NCBI RefSeq assembly: GCF_039537875.1
Contig: NZ_BAABBI010000007.1
Coordinates: 1 to 54,869 of the forward strand
Direction of reading: 5' to 3'
Source of the DNA: Corallibacter vietnamensis
GTDB lineage: Bacteria; Bacteroidota; Bacteroidia; Flavobacteriales; Flavobacteriaceae
Length of the DNA stretch: 54,869 nt
In this document: piece by piece, positions 30,786 through 39,086 of the stretch
Layout of the letters: every line of letters starts with the position of its first letter
Position numbering within the stretch: position 1 is the first letter of the stretch
Translations under genes and position numbers: made by a program
The notes under the pieces: generated by a model
What the model saw: only the letters and a program-made list of their open reading frames with translations
What the model was told of the DNA's origin: nothing
Database searches by the model: none

Positions 30786-32162
30786 TTATAAGTGGATCAC
30801 TTCGTCGTAAGCATCAGCAACAGCTTCCATAACCGCTTCACTCATAGTAGGGTGAGGATGTACTGCTTTTAGTACTTCGTGACCAGTAGTTTCTAATTTT
30901 CTACCTAAAACAGCTTCAGCAATCATATCGGTAACTCCAGCACCAATCATGTGGCAACCTAACCATTCGCCATATTTAGCATCAAAAATTACTTTTACAA
31001 ATCCGTCTTTATTTCCACCTGCGCTAGCTTTTCCTGAAGCCGAGAATGGGAATTTACCAACTTTAATATCGTAACCTTGTTCTTTAGCTTGCTTTTCTGT
31101 TAGACCAACTGAAGCGATTTCTGGTGTACAATAAGTACAACCAGGAATGTTTCCGTAATCTAAAGCTTCTACATGCATACCTGCAATTTTTTCAACACAT
31201 AGTATCCCTTCAGCAGATGCAACGTGAGCTAATGCTTGTCCTGGAGTAACATCGCCTATAGCATAATATCCAGGAATGTTTGTTTGGTAGTAATCGTTTA
31301 CTAAAATTTTATCACGGTCTACAACAATACCTACATCTTCTAATCCGATGTTTTCAATATTTGTTTTAATACCTACGGCAGATAAAATAATATCAGCTTC
31401 TAATACTTCTTCTCCTTTTTTAGTTTTTACAGTAGCTTTTACGCCATCACCAGATGTGTCTACTTTAGTAACTTCAGATGATGTCATTACTTTTATACCG
31501 CTTTTCTTGAACGAGCGCTCTAATTGTTTAGAAACGTCTTCATCTTCAACAGGTACTACATTTGGTAAATATTCAACAACAGTTACTTCAGTTCCCATTG
31601 AGTTATAGAAGTAAGCAAATTCAACACCAATTGCTCCAGAACCTACAACAATCATTTTTTTAGGTTGTTCTTTTAGGCTCATTGCTTCACGGTAACCTAT
31701 AACTTTTTTACCATCTTGTGGTAAGCTAGGTAATTCACGAGAGCGTGCTCCAGTTGCAACAATTATATGATCTGCACTGTATTCTTTACCGTCAACGTCA
31801 ACTTTTTTACCAGGTTTTAATTTTCCAAACCCTTCAATAACGTCAATTTTGTTCTTTTTCATTAAAAACTTAACACCATTGCTCATGCCTTCAGCAACAC
31901 CACGACTACGTTTTACAACAGCAGTAAAGTCTTTATCAGCATCTTTTACAGAAAGACCGTAATCTTCAGCATGTTTCAGGTATTCAAATACTTGTGCCGA
32001 TTTTAATAAGGCTTTAGTAGGAATACATCCCCAGTTTAAACAAACACCACCAAGGTTTTCTTTTTCAATAACAGCGGTTTTAAATCCTAATTGAGACGCT
32101 CTAATAGCAGTTACGTAGCCTCCAGGACCACTTCCAAGAACAATAATATCGTATTTACTCAT
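30786..32162 (-). CDS. lpdA: Dihydrolipoyl dehydrogenase (E3)
   Basis: 458 residues. FAD-binding GSGPGGY at 10-16; the redox disulfide C41/C46 in GGVCLNWGCIPTK; the NAD-binding GSGAIGVEF; the second FAD motif YAIGDV; and the C-terminal catalytic HPHPTMSE from the dimer partner. It reoxidises lipoamide in 2-oxo acid dehydrogenase complexes or the glycine cleavage system. No E1/E2 genes lie nearby, as is common for a shared E3. Confidence 0.95.
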   Translation of the reverse strand: MSKYDIIVLGSGPGGYVTAIRASQLGFKTAVIEKENLGGVCLNWGCIPTKALLKSAQVFEYLKHAEDYGLSVKDADKDFTAVVKRSRGVAEGMSNGVKFLMKKNKIDVIEGFGKLKPGKKVDVDGKEYSADHIIVATGARSRELPSLPQDGKKVIGYREAMSLKEQPKKMIVVGSGAIGVEFAYFYNSMGTEVTVVEYLPNVVPVEDEDVSKQLERSFKKSGIKVMTSSEVTKVDTSGDGVKATVKTKKGEEVLEADIILSAVGIKTNIENIGLEDVGIVVDRDKILVNDYYQTNIPGYYAIGDVTPGQALAHVASAEGILCVEKIAGMHVEALDYGNIPGCTYCTPEIASVGLTEKQAKEQGYDIKVGKFPFSASGKASAGGNKDGFVKVIFDAKYGEWLGCHMIGAGVTDMIAEAVLGRKLETTGHEVLKAVHPHPTMSEAVMEAVADAYDEVIHL

Positions 32163-32244
32163 CGTGAAATTTTTAATCGTTTTTTGAAGCTACGAATTTA
32201 CGAAATCGGATTTGAATATTAAATGCTAGTGTAATATTATTTTA

Positions 32245-32799
32245 TTATAAATCCTCAGTAAAGTGTCGTTTCTCTTTAGGTTTGTCAAACTTTTCTTTAT
32301 TATATATTTTTGATTCTCCTTTAGGAATAGATAATGATTTCCAGTTGTTTCCTTTTAATGTTTTACCAATTTGAACCATTTGCCCTATATGATATGGGTA
32401 ATGGCCTAATTGTCTAAATATAGCTTCGGAGACATAATGTCCTTCGTTGCGTATGTATACAATTTTATCTAAATCAGTGTTGGTTAAAGGTGATATGGCA
32501 TCAAATAAACACGCCCAACCTGTTTTCCAAGCGGTAATTAATTCGTCTTTATTTGTGTAGCTAGCTTCAAACTCTAAATCGCGTTCTCTCCATGTTTTTT
32601 CGCCATCTTCAGTTAAAAAGTTGGTCCACCTACTTAACATGTTACCAACCATATGTTTCACAATAATAGAAATACTATTTGTGTCTTGGTTGGGTTGCCA
32701 AGTTAATTCTTCAAAAGAGAGTTGATCAATAGTTTTATCGCCTACAGTTTTGTAATAGTTAAACTGTTTTATAGCACTTGTTACAAGTAAATTATCCAT
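32245..32799 (-). CDS. DUF1572 (DinB-like) protein
   Basis: 184 residues, soluble and helical. The DinB/YfiT four-helix pattern is visible: QLSFEELTWQPNQDTNSISI, IVKHMVGNMLSRWTNFL with a putative metal histidine, and RQLGHYPYHIGQMVQIGK with two more histidines. Three histidines in this arrangement usually bind a divalent metal. These proteins are often thiol-dependent transferases; the substrate is unknown. Confidence 0.82.
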   Translation of the reverse strand: MDNLLVTSAIKQFNYYKTVGDKTIDQLSFEELTWQPNQDTNSISIIVKHMVGNMLSRWTNFLTEDGEKTWRERDLEFEASYTNKDELITAWKTGWACLFDAISPLTNTDLDKIVYIRNEGHYVSEAIFRQLGHYPYHIGQMVQIGKTLKGNNWKSLSIPKGESKIYNKEKFDKPKEKRHFTEDL

Positions 32800-32837
32800 A
32801 CTATAAAGGTAGTTTATTTAAAGATAATTTAAGCTAT

Positions 32838-33314
32838 TTATTTTTCAGGAATGAATTTTAGTGCAGCGCCATTAATGCAGTGTCGTTTTCCTGTTGGTTT
32901 AGGGCCATCATTAAATACATGTCCTAAATGGCCACCACAAGTAGCACAGTGTTCTTCATCTCTAGAATATCCTAAATCTCTATCTGTACCAAAAGCAACA
33001 TTACCTGTTATCTCTTGATAAAAACTTGGCCAACCAGTTCCTGAATCAAATTTATGGTCACTTTTAAAAAGTGGCGTGTCGCATCCGGCACAAACATAAA
33101 CACCTTTCTCTTTTATGTTATTTAATGGACTGCTAAAAGCACGTTCTGTTCCAGCTTTTCTTAAAACATGATATTGAATATCGGTTAATTGAGATTTCCA
33201 CTCACTATCTGTTTTTGAAACAGAAAAATTTTGAGTTTTATTAGTGGTTTTTTGAGCGTTGCTATTACAACTACATATCATAGTTGCTATAAATACTAAT
33301 AAAATGTGTTTCAT
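32838..33314 (-). CDS. msrB: Peptide-methionine (R)-S-oxide reductase, lipoprotein form
   Basis: Start at 33312-33314 gives a lipoprotein signal (MKHILLVFIATMICSC). The 158-residue product has MsrB motifs: zinc cysteines in CAGCDTPLF and CATCGGHLGHV, GTGWPSF, and the catalytic cysteine C146 in RHCING. It repairs methionine-R-sulfoxide; the lipid anchor places it in the envelope, where it would protect exported proteins from oxidation. Confidence 0.92.
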   Translation of the reverse strand: MKHILLVFIATMICSCNSNAQKTTNKTQNFSVSKTDSEWKSQLTDIQYHVLRKAGTERAFSSPLNNIKEKGVYVCAGCDTPLFKSDHKFDSGTGWPSFYQEITGNVAFGTDRDLGYSRDEEHCATCGGHLGHVFNDGPKPTGKRHCINGAALKFIPEK

Positions 33315-33463
33315 AATTATAGGGTTTATGTCACTTTTGTCGTACTTTAATCTATCAACTAACATATTGTTTAAATTTATTGTGACGTATTGTGAATAAC
33401 TTGTGTCTCAAATAAATGAATGATTTTTGTAATTTTACACCAACATTAAAACCATCAATTATA

Positions 33464-34297
33464 ATGAAATTAAAAAGTAGAATAATAACATTAGGTGTTA
33501 TTGGTTTGTTTTTGTCTTGTGCAACAAACCCGTTTACAGGAAAACAAACAATGGCGTTTGTAAGTAATGACCAATTATTTCCTACATCTTTTCAGCAGTA
33601 TAACCAAGTACTTTCTGAAAGTAATGTTGAAAAAGGAACTGCTAGAGCTGAAATGATAAAGCGCGTTGGAGAAAGAATTGCAGTTGCAGCAGAACGATGG
33701 CTAAATGCCAATGGACATCAAGGTTACTTAACAGATTATCAATGGGAATATAACTTGATAGATGATGCTACTGTTAATGCTTGGTGTATGCCAGGAGGAA
33801 AAATTGTTTTTTACACAGGGATTTTACCAATAGCACAAAGTGAAACAGGTGTTGCTGCAATTATGGGACATGAAGTAGCTCACGCATTAGCAAACCACGG
33901 GCAACAACGTATGAGTGCTGCTTATATTCAACAAGGATTAGCTGTTGCTGGTAATATTGCTTTAGCTAAAGATGAGCAAACTTTAGGGATTTTTAATCAA
34001 TCTTATGGCGTTGTATCAAACGTTGCTGGAATGTTGCCTTTTAGTAGAAGTCACGAATCTGAAGCAGATAGAATAGGGTTGTATTTAATGGCAATTGCAG
34101 GTTATAATCCTGATGAAGCTGCTGAATTATGGAAGCGAATGAGCGCACATAGCGGTGGGAAATCTACACCAGAGATTTTAAGTACACACCCTTCAAATGA
34201 GTCTCGTATTGCAGAATTAAACACATTAGCACCAACAGCAAAGGCTGAAGCAAGTAAATTTGGAATAAAATCATTTAGACCAATTGGAAAGTTTTAA
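33464..34297 (+). CDS. M48-family metallopeptidase, lipoprotein
   Basis: 277 residues from the ATG at 33464, which gives a lipobox LFLSCATNPFTG. The zinc motif HEVAH is at 136-140 (IMGHEVAHALANHGQ), the third ligand lies in SHESEADRIGL, and a C-terminal STHPSNESRI is typical of the BepA/LoiP-like periplasmic peptidases. These degrade or help assemble outer-membrane proteins. It is followed by a terminator at 34327. Confidence 0.88.
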   Translation: MKLKSRIITLGVIGLFLSCATNPFTGKQTMAFVSNDQLFPTSFQQYNQVLSESNVEKGTARAEMIKRVGERIAVAAERWLNANGHQGYLTDYQWEYNLIDDATVNAWCMPGGKIVFYTGILPIAQSETGVAAIMGHEVAHALANHGQQRMSAAYIQQGLAVAGNIALAKDEQTLGIFNQSYGVVSNVAGMLPFSRSHESEADRIGLYLMAIAGYNPDEAAELWKRMSAHSGGKSTPEILSTHPSNESRIAELNTLAPTAKAEASKFGIKSFRPIGKF

Positions 34298-34326
34298 GAA
34301 ATTAATTAAAAATTAATAGGTATTTT

Positions 34327-34362
34327 AAAAGCTGTTCTTATATTTTTGGAACAGCTTTTTTA
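34327..34362 (+). terminator. Terminator of the M48 peptidase gene
   Basis: AAAAGCTGTTC (34327-34337) pairs with GAACAGCTTTT (34349-34359), with a T-run after it. Confidence 0.8.
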
Positions 34363-34373
34363 TTTTTAAAACT

Positions 34374-35672
34374 ATGGCAACACTTCAAAAAGGAAGTAAA
34401 AAATTATTAAATGCATGGGCATTTTATGATTGGGCAAACTCGGTTTATACTTTAACCATTGCGTCTTCAATATTTCCAATATTTTATTCGGCACTTTTTA
34501 TTTCTGAAATAAAACAGGTCACAGCATTTGGTTTCGAGTTTAAGAGTACTGCTTTAATTACTTTTGTAACAGCTTTTACTTTTTTGGTAGTATCTATTTT
34601 ATCTCCAATACTTTCTGGAATAGCAGATTATGTAGGTAATAAAAAAACGTTTATGAAGTTTTTTTGTTACACCGGTGGTTTAGGTTGTATTGGTTTATAT
34701 TGGTTTAGTTTAGAGAACATTCATTTAAGTTTACTGTTTTACTTTATGGGACTTATAGGTTATTGGGGAAGTTTGGTGTTTTACAATTCCTATTTACCCG
34801 ATATTGCTTTTCCTGAACAGCAAGATCGTATTAGTGCCAAAGGATTTTCTTTAGGTTACGTAGGTAGTGTTATTTTATTACTTATTAACCTCGGGATGGT
34901 AATGAGTCAAGAGAATGGTGCTGACAAAATGCTTATGATGCGTTGGTCATTTGTCATGGTTGGTGTTTGGTGGATTTTATTCAGTCAATACACGTTTTAT
35001 GTGTTGCCAAAAGGAGCTTCATCTGGACAAAGGGTTACTAAAAACGTACTATTTAATGGGTTGAAGGAGCTTAAACAGGTATGGTTTGCCTTAAAGCAAG
35101 ATTTAAGACTTAAGCGCTATTTAATTGCGTTTTTTGTATTTAGCATGGCTGTACAAACTATCATGCTTGTTGCTGTATATTTTGGAGAAGAAGAAATTGC
35201 TTGGGGAGATGCAGATGCTAAAACACAAGGCTTAATAGTGAGTATTTTGGTGATACAGTTACTAGCTATAATAGGAGCAGTAATAACATCAAGAGCATCT
35301 TCTAAATTTGGAAATATAAAAACATTGATTGTTGTTAACTTTATCTGGATGTTTTTATGCATTTACGCATATTTTATGGAAACCCCAGTGCAATTTTATA
35401 TTGCAGCAAGTTGTGTAGGATTAGTAATGGGAGGTATCCAGAGTTTGGCGAGATCTACATATTCAAAATTTTTACCAGAAACCGAAGACACCACATCATA
35501 CTTTAGTTTTTATGATGTTGCTGAAAAAATAGGAATCGTAATAGGAATGGGCATATTTGCAACAATAGATCAAATTACAGGAAGTATGAGAAACTCCATA
35601 TTGTTTTTGGTAACGTTCTTTTTAATAGGGATTTTACTCTTGTTTAGAGTTCCTAAATCAAATGATAATTAA
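34374..35672 (+). CDS. MFS transporter, UMF1 (vacuole effluxer Atg22-like) type
   Basis: 432 residues with about twelve membrane helices. The family hallmark WAFYDWANSVYTLTI appears near residues 14-29, with SPILSGIADYVGNKKTFMK between helices 2 and 3 and LARSTYSKFLPE in the second half, all typical of UMF1-family transporters (Atg22-like). The natural substrate is unknown; amino acid export is known for fungal members. Confidence 0.88.
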   Translation: MATLQKGSKKLLNAWAFYDWANSVYTLTIASSIFPIFYSALFISEIKQVTAFGFEFKSTALITFVTAFTFLVVSILSPILSGIADYVGNKKTFMKFFCYTGGLGCIGLYWFSLENIHLSLLFYFMGLIGYWGSLVFYNSYLPDIAFPEQQDRISAKGFSLGYVGSVILLLINLGMVMSQENGADKMLMMRWSFVMVGVWWILFSQYTFYVLPKGASSGQRVTKNVLFNGLKELKQVWFALKQDLRLKRYLIAFFVFSMAVQTIMLVAVYFGEEEIAWGDADAKTQGLIVSILVIQLLAIIGAVITSRASSKFGNIKTLIVVNFIWMFLCIYAYFMETPVQFYIAASCVGLVMGGIQSLARSTYSKFLPETEDTTSYFSFYDVAEKIGIVIGMGIFATIDQITGSMRNSILFLVTFFLIGILLLFRVPKSNDN

Positions 35673-35832
35673 TTTTATAATAGAGCTCATAAGTTAGTAT
35701 GTCTTAAGTGGTGATGTGATGCAGAAGATTATACTACAGCTACTAATTTTAATTCTAATGTGACTTACATAAAAAAATACTTATACAAAATAAAGGTTGC
35801 ATTTAGATACGGTCAGCAGTTAGAATAATGAT

Positions 35833-35866
35833 AAAAAAGCCACTCAAACTTGAGTGGCTTTTTTAT
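35833..35866. terminator. Bidirectional terminator, transporter / DUF2807 operon
   Basis: AAAAAAGCCACTCAA (35833-35847) pairs with TTGAGTGGCTTTTTT (35850-35864). It ends the sigma-factor operon coming from the right and lies 160 bases after the transporter. Confidence 0.85.
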
Positions 35867-35880
35867 TAAGTATTATAAGA

Positions 35881-36606
35881 TTATCGCTTACTAATGCTTC
35901 CTGAACCTGCAACTTTGGTTTCTTCTTTTTTAGGGTTTCCAGAATACTCTATATCTCCAGAACCAGAAACATGAGCTTTTAGAGATTCATTACTGACAAC
36001 ACTAACATCTCCAGAACCCGAAATAGCTACTACAGTGTGATCTGAAATTAGCTTTGAAGCGTTGACATCACCAGAGCCAGATATCATAACTTTTAAATTT
36101 TTAGTACTTCCTTTAAAAATAATATCTCCAGAGCCTGTTAAGTGGCTTTCAAGTGTTTTGTTTTTTGAGGTTAAGTTAATATCACCAGAACCTGTCAAGG
36201 ATACTTTTAAGTCGCTAGCGTCTAAAACATCTTTAGTCCATAAATCTCCCGATCCTGTTAGCGAAACTAAATTAATTTCTTCAAAAGGAATTGTGATTTT
36301 AATGCTTTTATTTATTGAAGTTTTTAAATTCACATTCTTTTTAGTTTTAACTATAAGCTTGTTGTCTTTTACTTCAGTAATTATGTAGTCTATTAAGTTT
36401 TCTTCACCTTCTATTTTTATAGATCCTTCTTTGCCTTTTACCAATTCAAAATCCATAAATCCGCCACAGTAAACACCGTCGTAACTGGCCGTTGTTCTTG
36501 TTACGGTTGTCATTTTTCCGTTACCTTTTACGCGTTGCGAGAATATACTAGTAATGCATAATAAAAAGGTAAATAATAAGATTGCTTGTTTTTGAGATGG
36601 TTTCAT
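35881..36606 (-). CDS. DUF2807 (GIN-domain) beta-helix protein
   Basis: 241 residues with an exported start (LLFTFLLCITSIFSQ). The body is a repeat protein: GSGD occurs six times at intervals of about 17-20 residues (TGSGDLW, TGSGDIN, TGSGDII, SGSGDVN, SGSGDVS, SGSGDIE). This forms a short right-handed beta-helix called the GIN domain. Such proteins are periplasmic or surface-located and of unknown role. It is the last gene of the ECF sigma operon, 24 bases after the DUF4097-like gene. Confidence 0.88.
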   Translation of the reverse strand: MKPSQKQAILLFTFLLCITSIFSQRVKGNGKMTTVTRTTASYDGVYCGGFMDFELVKGKEGSIKIEGEENLIDYIITEVKDNKLIVKTKKNVNLKTSINKSIKITIPFEEINLVSLTGSGDLWTKDVLDASDLKVSLTGSGDINLTSKNKTLESHLTGSGDIIFKGSTKNLKVMISGSGDVNASKLISDHTVVAISGSGDVSVVSNESLKAHVSGSGDIEYSGNPKKEETKVAGSGSISKR

Positions 36607-36630
36607 AATATTCGTTTTTTTGATTAATGA

Positions 36631-37728
36631 TTAGTTTTTATAAAAAGTTACACTTCCGTAGTCAGAATCTATGGTTACTTTGCCATTGGTGTTTGTGTTA
36701 CCGTGATATCCTGCGTAATATTTGCTTCTAGATTCAATATGTTTTTTAGAGAAATTAAAATCACTATCGCCGCTTAAAGAAGCATACTCTAAAGTTATAT
36801 CGAATTGAAAATTGAAGCTAGGTTCGTAACCTATTTTAATACCTGTGTAGTCAGATTTTATAGCTACATTTTCAGTGTTTTCTTTTAGTTTATCTATTTT
36901 AATAGAACCATAATCAGCATCTATTGAAACGTTTTTATAAACATCTCCTACAATGAGTGTAAGATAATCGCCTTGGCCATCTATATTGTTGGCTCTGTCA
37001 ATTTTCATTGAGCCGTAATCACAGTTGTAGATTATGTCTTCAGCGGTTTCAATGTGCGAACTTGTGTAATCAGCTTTTATAGAAATGTCGTTTGTTTTTG
37101 CAATTGTAAAGCTGCTGTAATCGGCATCAATAGTTCCTGTTTTTATGTATTCAAAATAGCAGTCTTTTGTGTAATCAAAGCGCAACTCATTTTTGTTTCC
37201 CATCAGCTCTTTCGTAGTAATTTTTCCGTAGTCACATTTTATTAGTGCATTACCTTCAAGTTTATCAAGAGTAATATTTCCATAGTCATTAAACAGCTGC
37301 ACGTTGTTTGTAATAGGTATTTTTACAACATAGTTAATTTCCATTTTTATATTGCTACTTACTCTTTTATTCCACCAAGAGGTATCATAACTATTTCCAT
37401 CAAAAGACGTAATGGCTGAAACTTTATTTGGTGCTGCCTGAAACGCAACATCTAGCTGGTTTAGTTTGCTGATTAGTCTATCTTCGTTGTTTCCTTCAAC
37501 TTTTATTGAAACTTCAATGTCAATACGGTTTTCATTCCAAGTAATAACATTTATGTTTCCATAACGATTTGTTACATTGAATGTAGCATTAGGATTAACA
37601 TTAAAAGATTTTTTTATTGTTTTTTCTTTTGTGTGTTTCTCTTTGATAGGAGATAAGTTTGATGCTTGAATTATTGTAGGCGTCCATATTAAGAGAAAAA
37701 GAATTTTATATAGTATGGGTGTTTTCAT
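36631..37728 (-). CDS. DUF4097-like beta-repeat protein
   Basis: 365 residues with a signal peptide (to about residue 22, TIIQAS). From about 150 onward it consists of repeats of roughly 20-25 residues marked by DYG, DYS or DYT (NDYGNITLDK, CDYGKITTK, ADYSSFTIAK, ADYTSSHIET, CDYGSMKIDR, ADYGSIKIDK, SDYGSVTFYK), fitting a beta-solenoid as in DUF4097 adhesin-like proteins. The start overlaps the anti-sigma-like gene by 23 bases, indicating translational coupling. It probably forms an envelope structure with the DUF2807 protein. Confidence 0.8.
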   Translation of the reverse strand: MKTPILYKILFLLIWTPTIIQASNLSPIKEKHTKEKTIKKSFNVNPNATFNVTNRYGNINVITWNENRIDIEVSIKVEGNNEDRLISKLNQLDVAFQAAPNKVSAITSFDGNSYDTSWWNKRVSSNIKMEINYVVKIPITNNVQLFNDYGNITLDKLEGNALIKCDYGKITTKELMGNKNELRFDYTKDCYFEYIKTGTIDADYSSFTIAKTNDISIKADYTSSHIETAEDIIYNCDYGSMKIDRANNIDGQGDYLTLIVGDVYKNVSIDADYGSIKIDKLKENTENVAIKSDYTGIKIGYEPSFNFQFDITLEYASLSGDSDFNFSKKHIESRSKYYAGYHGNTNTNGKVTIDSDYGSVTFYKN

Positions 37729-38269
37729 TTGAAACGTTTTTTAATTGTTTAACTAATTCTATTTGTTTAAGAGCGTTTTGAAGAAGATCAATTCTATTTT
37801 GAAAATTGGTAATCATCGCATAAATTACTCGTTGATCGTTACCACTTTGTCCTAAATCTGATTTAAGGTTCTCATAATCATTTTCAAGTTTGCGCATTTG
37901 TATCATAACATCTTTGATTAGCATTTGTGTGTCTGCATCTGCGGCTTGGTTTAGTTTTTTTAACTCAACAGTAATGGTTGATGTAAAAAAGCTTTCGGTT
38001 TCAGCCATTTCAGGTGATACACTTGCTAAATCGTTTGTGATCGTTTCTTGATTGTTTGTAATAAAAAATGTTACTATAAGTGCTACAGTAGCGGCAATAC
38101 CAACTAAAGGTTTCCATATTTTTTTTACAGAGAAAGATCGGTTTACTGTATGTGTGTCATGTTTCACGTTAAGTTTTTGGGCAAAACGCTTTGCATGATT
38201 TTCGCTAGGTAACTCTGTATCAAAATCGGGTTTTAAGCGATCAAATAAGTCTTCTATATTATTATTCAT
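37706..38269 (-). CDS. Anti-sigma-factor-like membrane protein
   Basis: 187 residues. A cytoplasmic N-terminal part (1-48), one membrane helix at about 51-68 (IWKPLVGIAATVALIVTFFI), and a coiled-coil-rich periplasmic part (KLENDYENLKSDLG, LLQNALKQIELVKQL). The layout and place directly after an ECF sigma factor suggest that it holds the sigma factor at the membrane, although a zinc-binding anti-sigma motif (HxxxCxxC) is absent. It lies 11 bases after the sigma gene. Confidence 0.7.
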   Translation of the reverse strand: MNNNIEDLFDRLKPDFDTELPSENHAKRFAQKLNVKHDTHTVNRSFSVKKIWKPLVGIAATVALIVTFFITNNQETITNDLASVSPEMAETESFFTSTITVELKKLNQAADADTQMLIKDVMIQMRKLENDYENLKSDLGQSGNDQRVIYAMITNFQNRIDLLQNALKQIELVKQLKNVSNENTHTI

Positions 38270-38280
38270 AATTAAACTTT

Positions 38281-38844
38281 TTATTGTTCAACCAAAGGTT
38301 GTAATTTGTCTCTCAAGCTAGCTTTTGCTCTTGATATTGTTGTGCGGCAATTTGCATAAGAAACATTCAAAATATCACTGATTTCTTCATAATCGTATCC
38401 ATCTATTAGATGTAAGGTTAAAGCAATTCTATAACTATCTTTTAAAGAATTCATGGTCTCTAAAACTGCTTTAGCTTTTAAGCTGGTATAGTCAAAATCA
38501 CTAGGAATACCTTGATTATCATCTTCCATTTTAAAAGCAACATCATCAAAAGGAACGTTTTGGTATTTATTATTTTTATTGAAATGATAAATACTTTTAT
38601 TAACAACAATGCGTTTTAACCAAGCACCAAAAGTCACTGTATCATTTAAGCTATCAAGCTTTGTAAAAGCTGATAAAAAAGCATCCTGCATAATATCTTC
38701 AGCCTCATAAGAATCTTTTATTATTCTAAATGCGACATTATACATGGCTTTGTAATACCTATTATAAATCTCCAATTGCGCAAACTGGTTATTCGTTTTA
38801 CAAAGCGCTACAAGCTGCTCGATATTTTGGTGGGTTAGTGTCAA
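38281..38844 (-). CDS. ECF-type RNA polymerase sigma factor
   Basis: 187 residues. Region 2 (LEIYNRYYKAMYNVAFRIIKDSYEAEDIMQDAFLSAF) contains the -10-binding DAED-type motif; region 4 (LKDSYRIALTLHLIDGYDYEEISDILNVSYANCRTTISRAKASL) holds a helix-turn-helix. The start must be TTG at 38842-38844, because the codon before it is a stop (TAA) and no in-frame ATG precedes region 2. It heads the four-gene operon with the anti-sigma-like and two beta-repeat genes, and probably autoregulates it in an envelope response. Confidence 0.88.
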   Translation of the reverse strand: MTLTHQNIEQLVALCKTNNQFAQLEIYNRYYKAMYNVAFRIIKDSYEAEDIMQDAFLSAFTKLDSLNDTVTFGAWLKRIVVNKSIYHFNKNNKYQNVPFDDVAFKMEDDNQGIPSDFDYTSLKAKAVLETMNSLKDSYRIALTLHLIDGYDYEEISDILNVSYANCRTTISRAKASLRDKLQPLVEQ

Positions 38845-39086
38845 TTAAAACATATTGTTAATATAAAGATGAAGGTATAAAACGTTTGTTACAGTTTTTT
38901 GAAAAAAAAGTTTTATTTCTTTTTCAAATCATGGCATATTAATTGTCCCTATATAAATGTAACACATGACTTGATTTTCATTAAATATCTGTAAATCAAA
39001 TCATTGTTAAATTTAATAAAACTTAAGAAAGTATGTTATATTCAGATTTTAAGCTGAATTAATGACAGAATGACCTAAATATATTT

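Noticed and set aside
36062..36388. Antisense frame of 108 codons inside the DUF2807 gene
   Set aside because: It arises from the GSGD-repeat coding sequence read backward and shows no protein-like features of its own.
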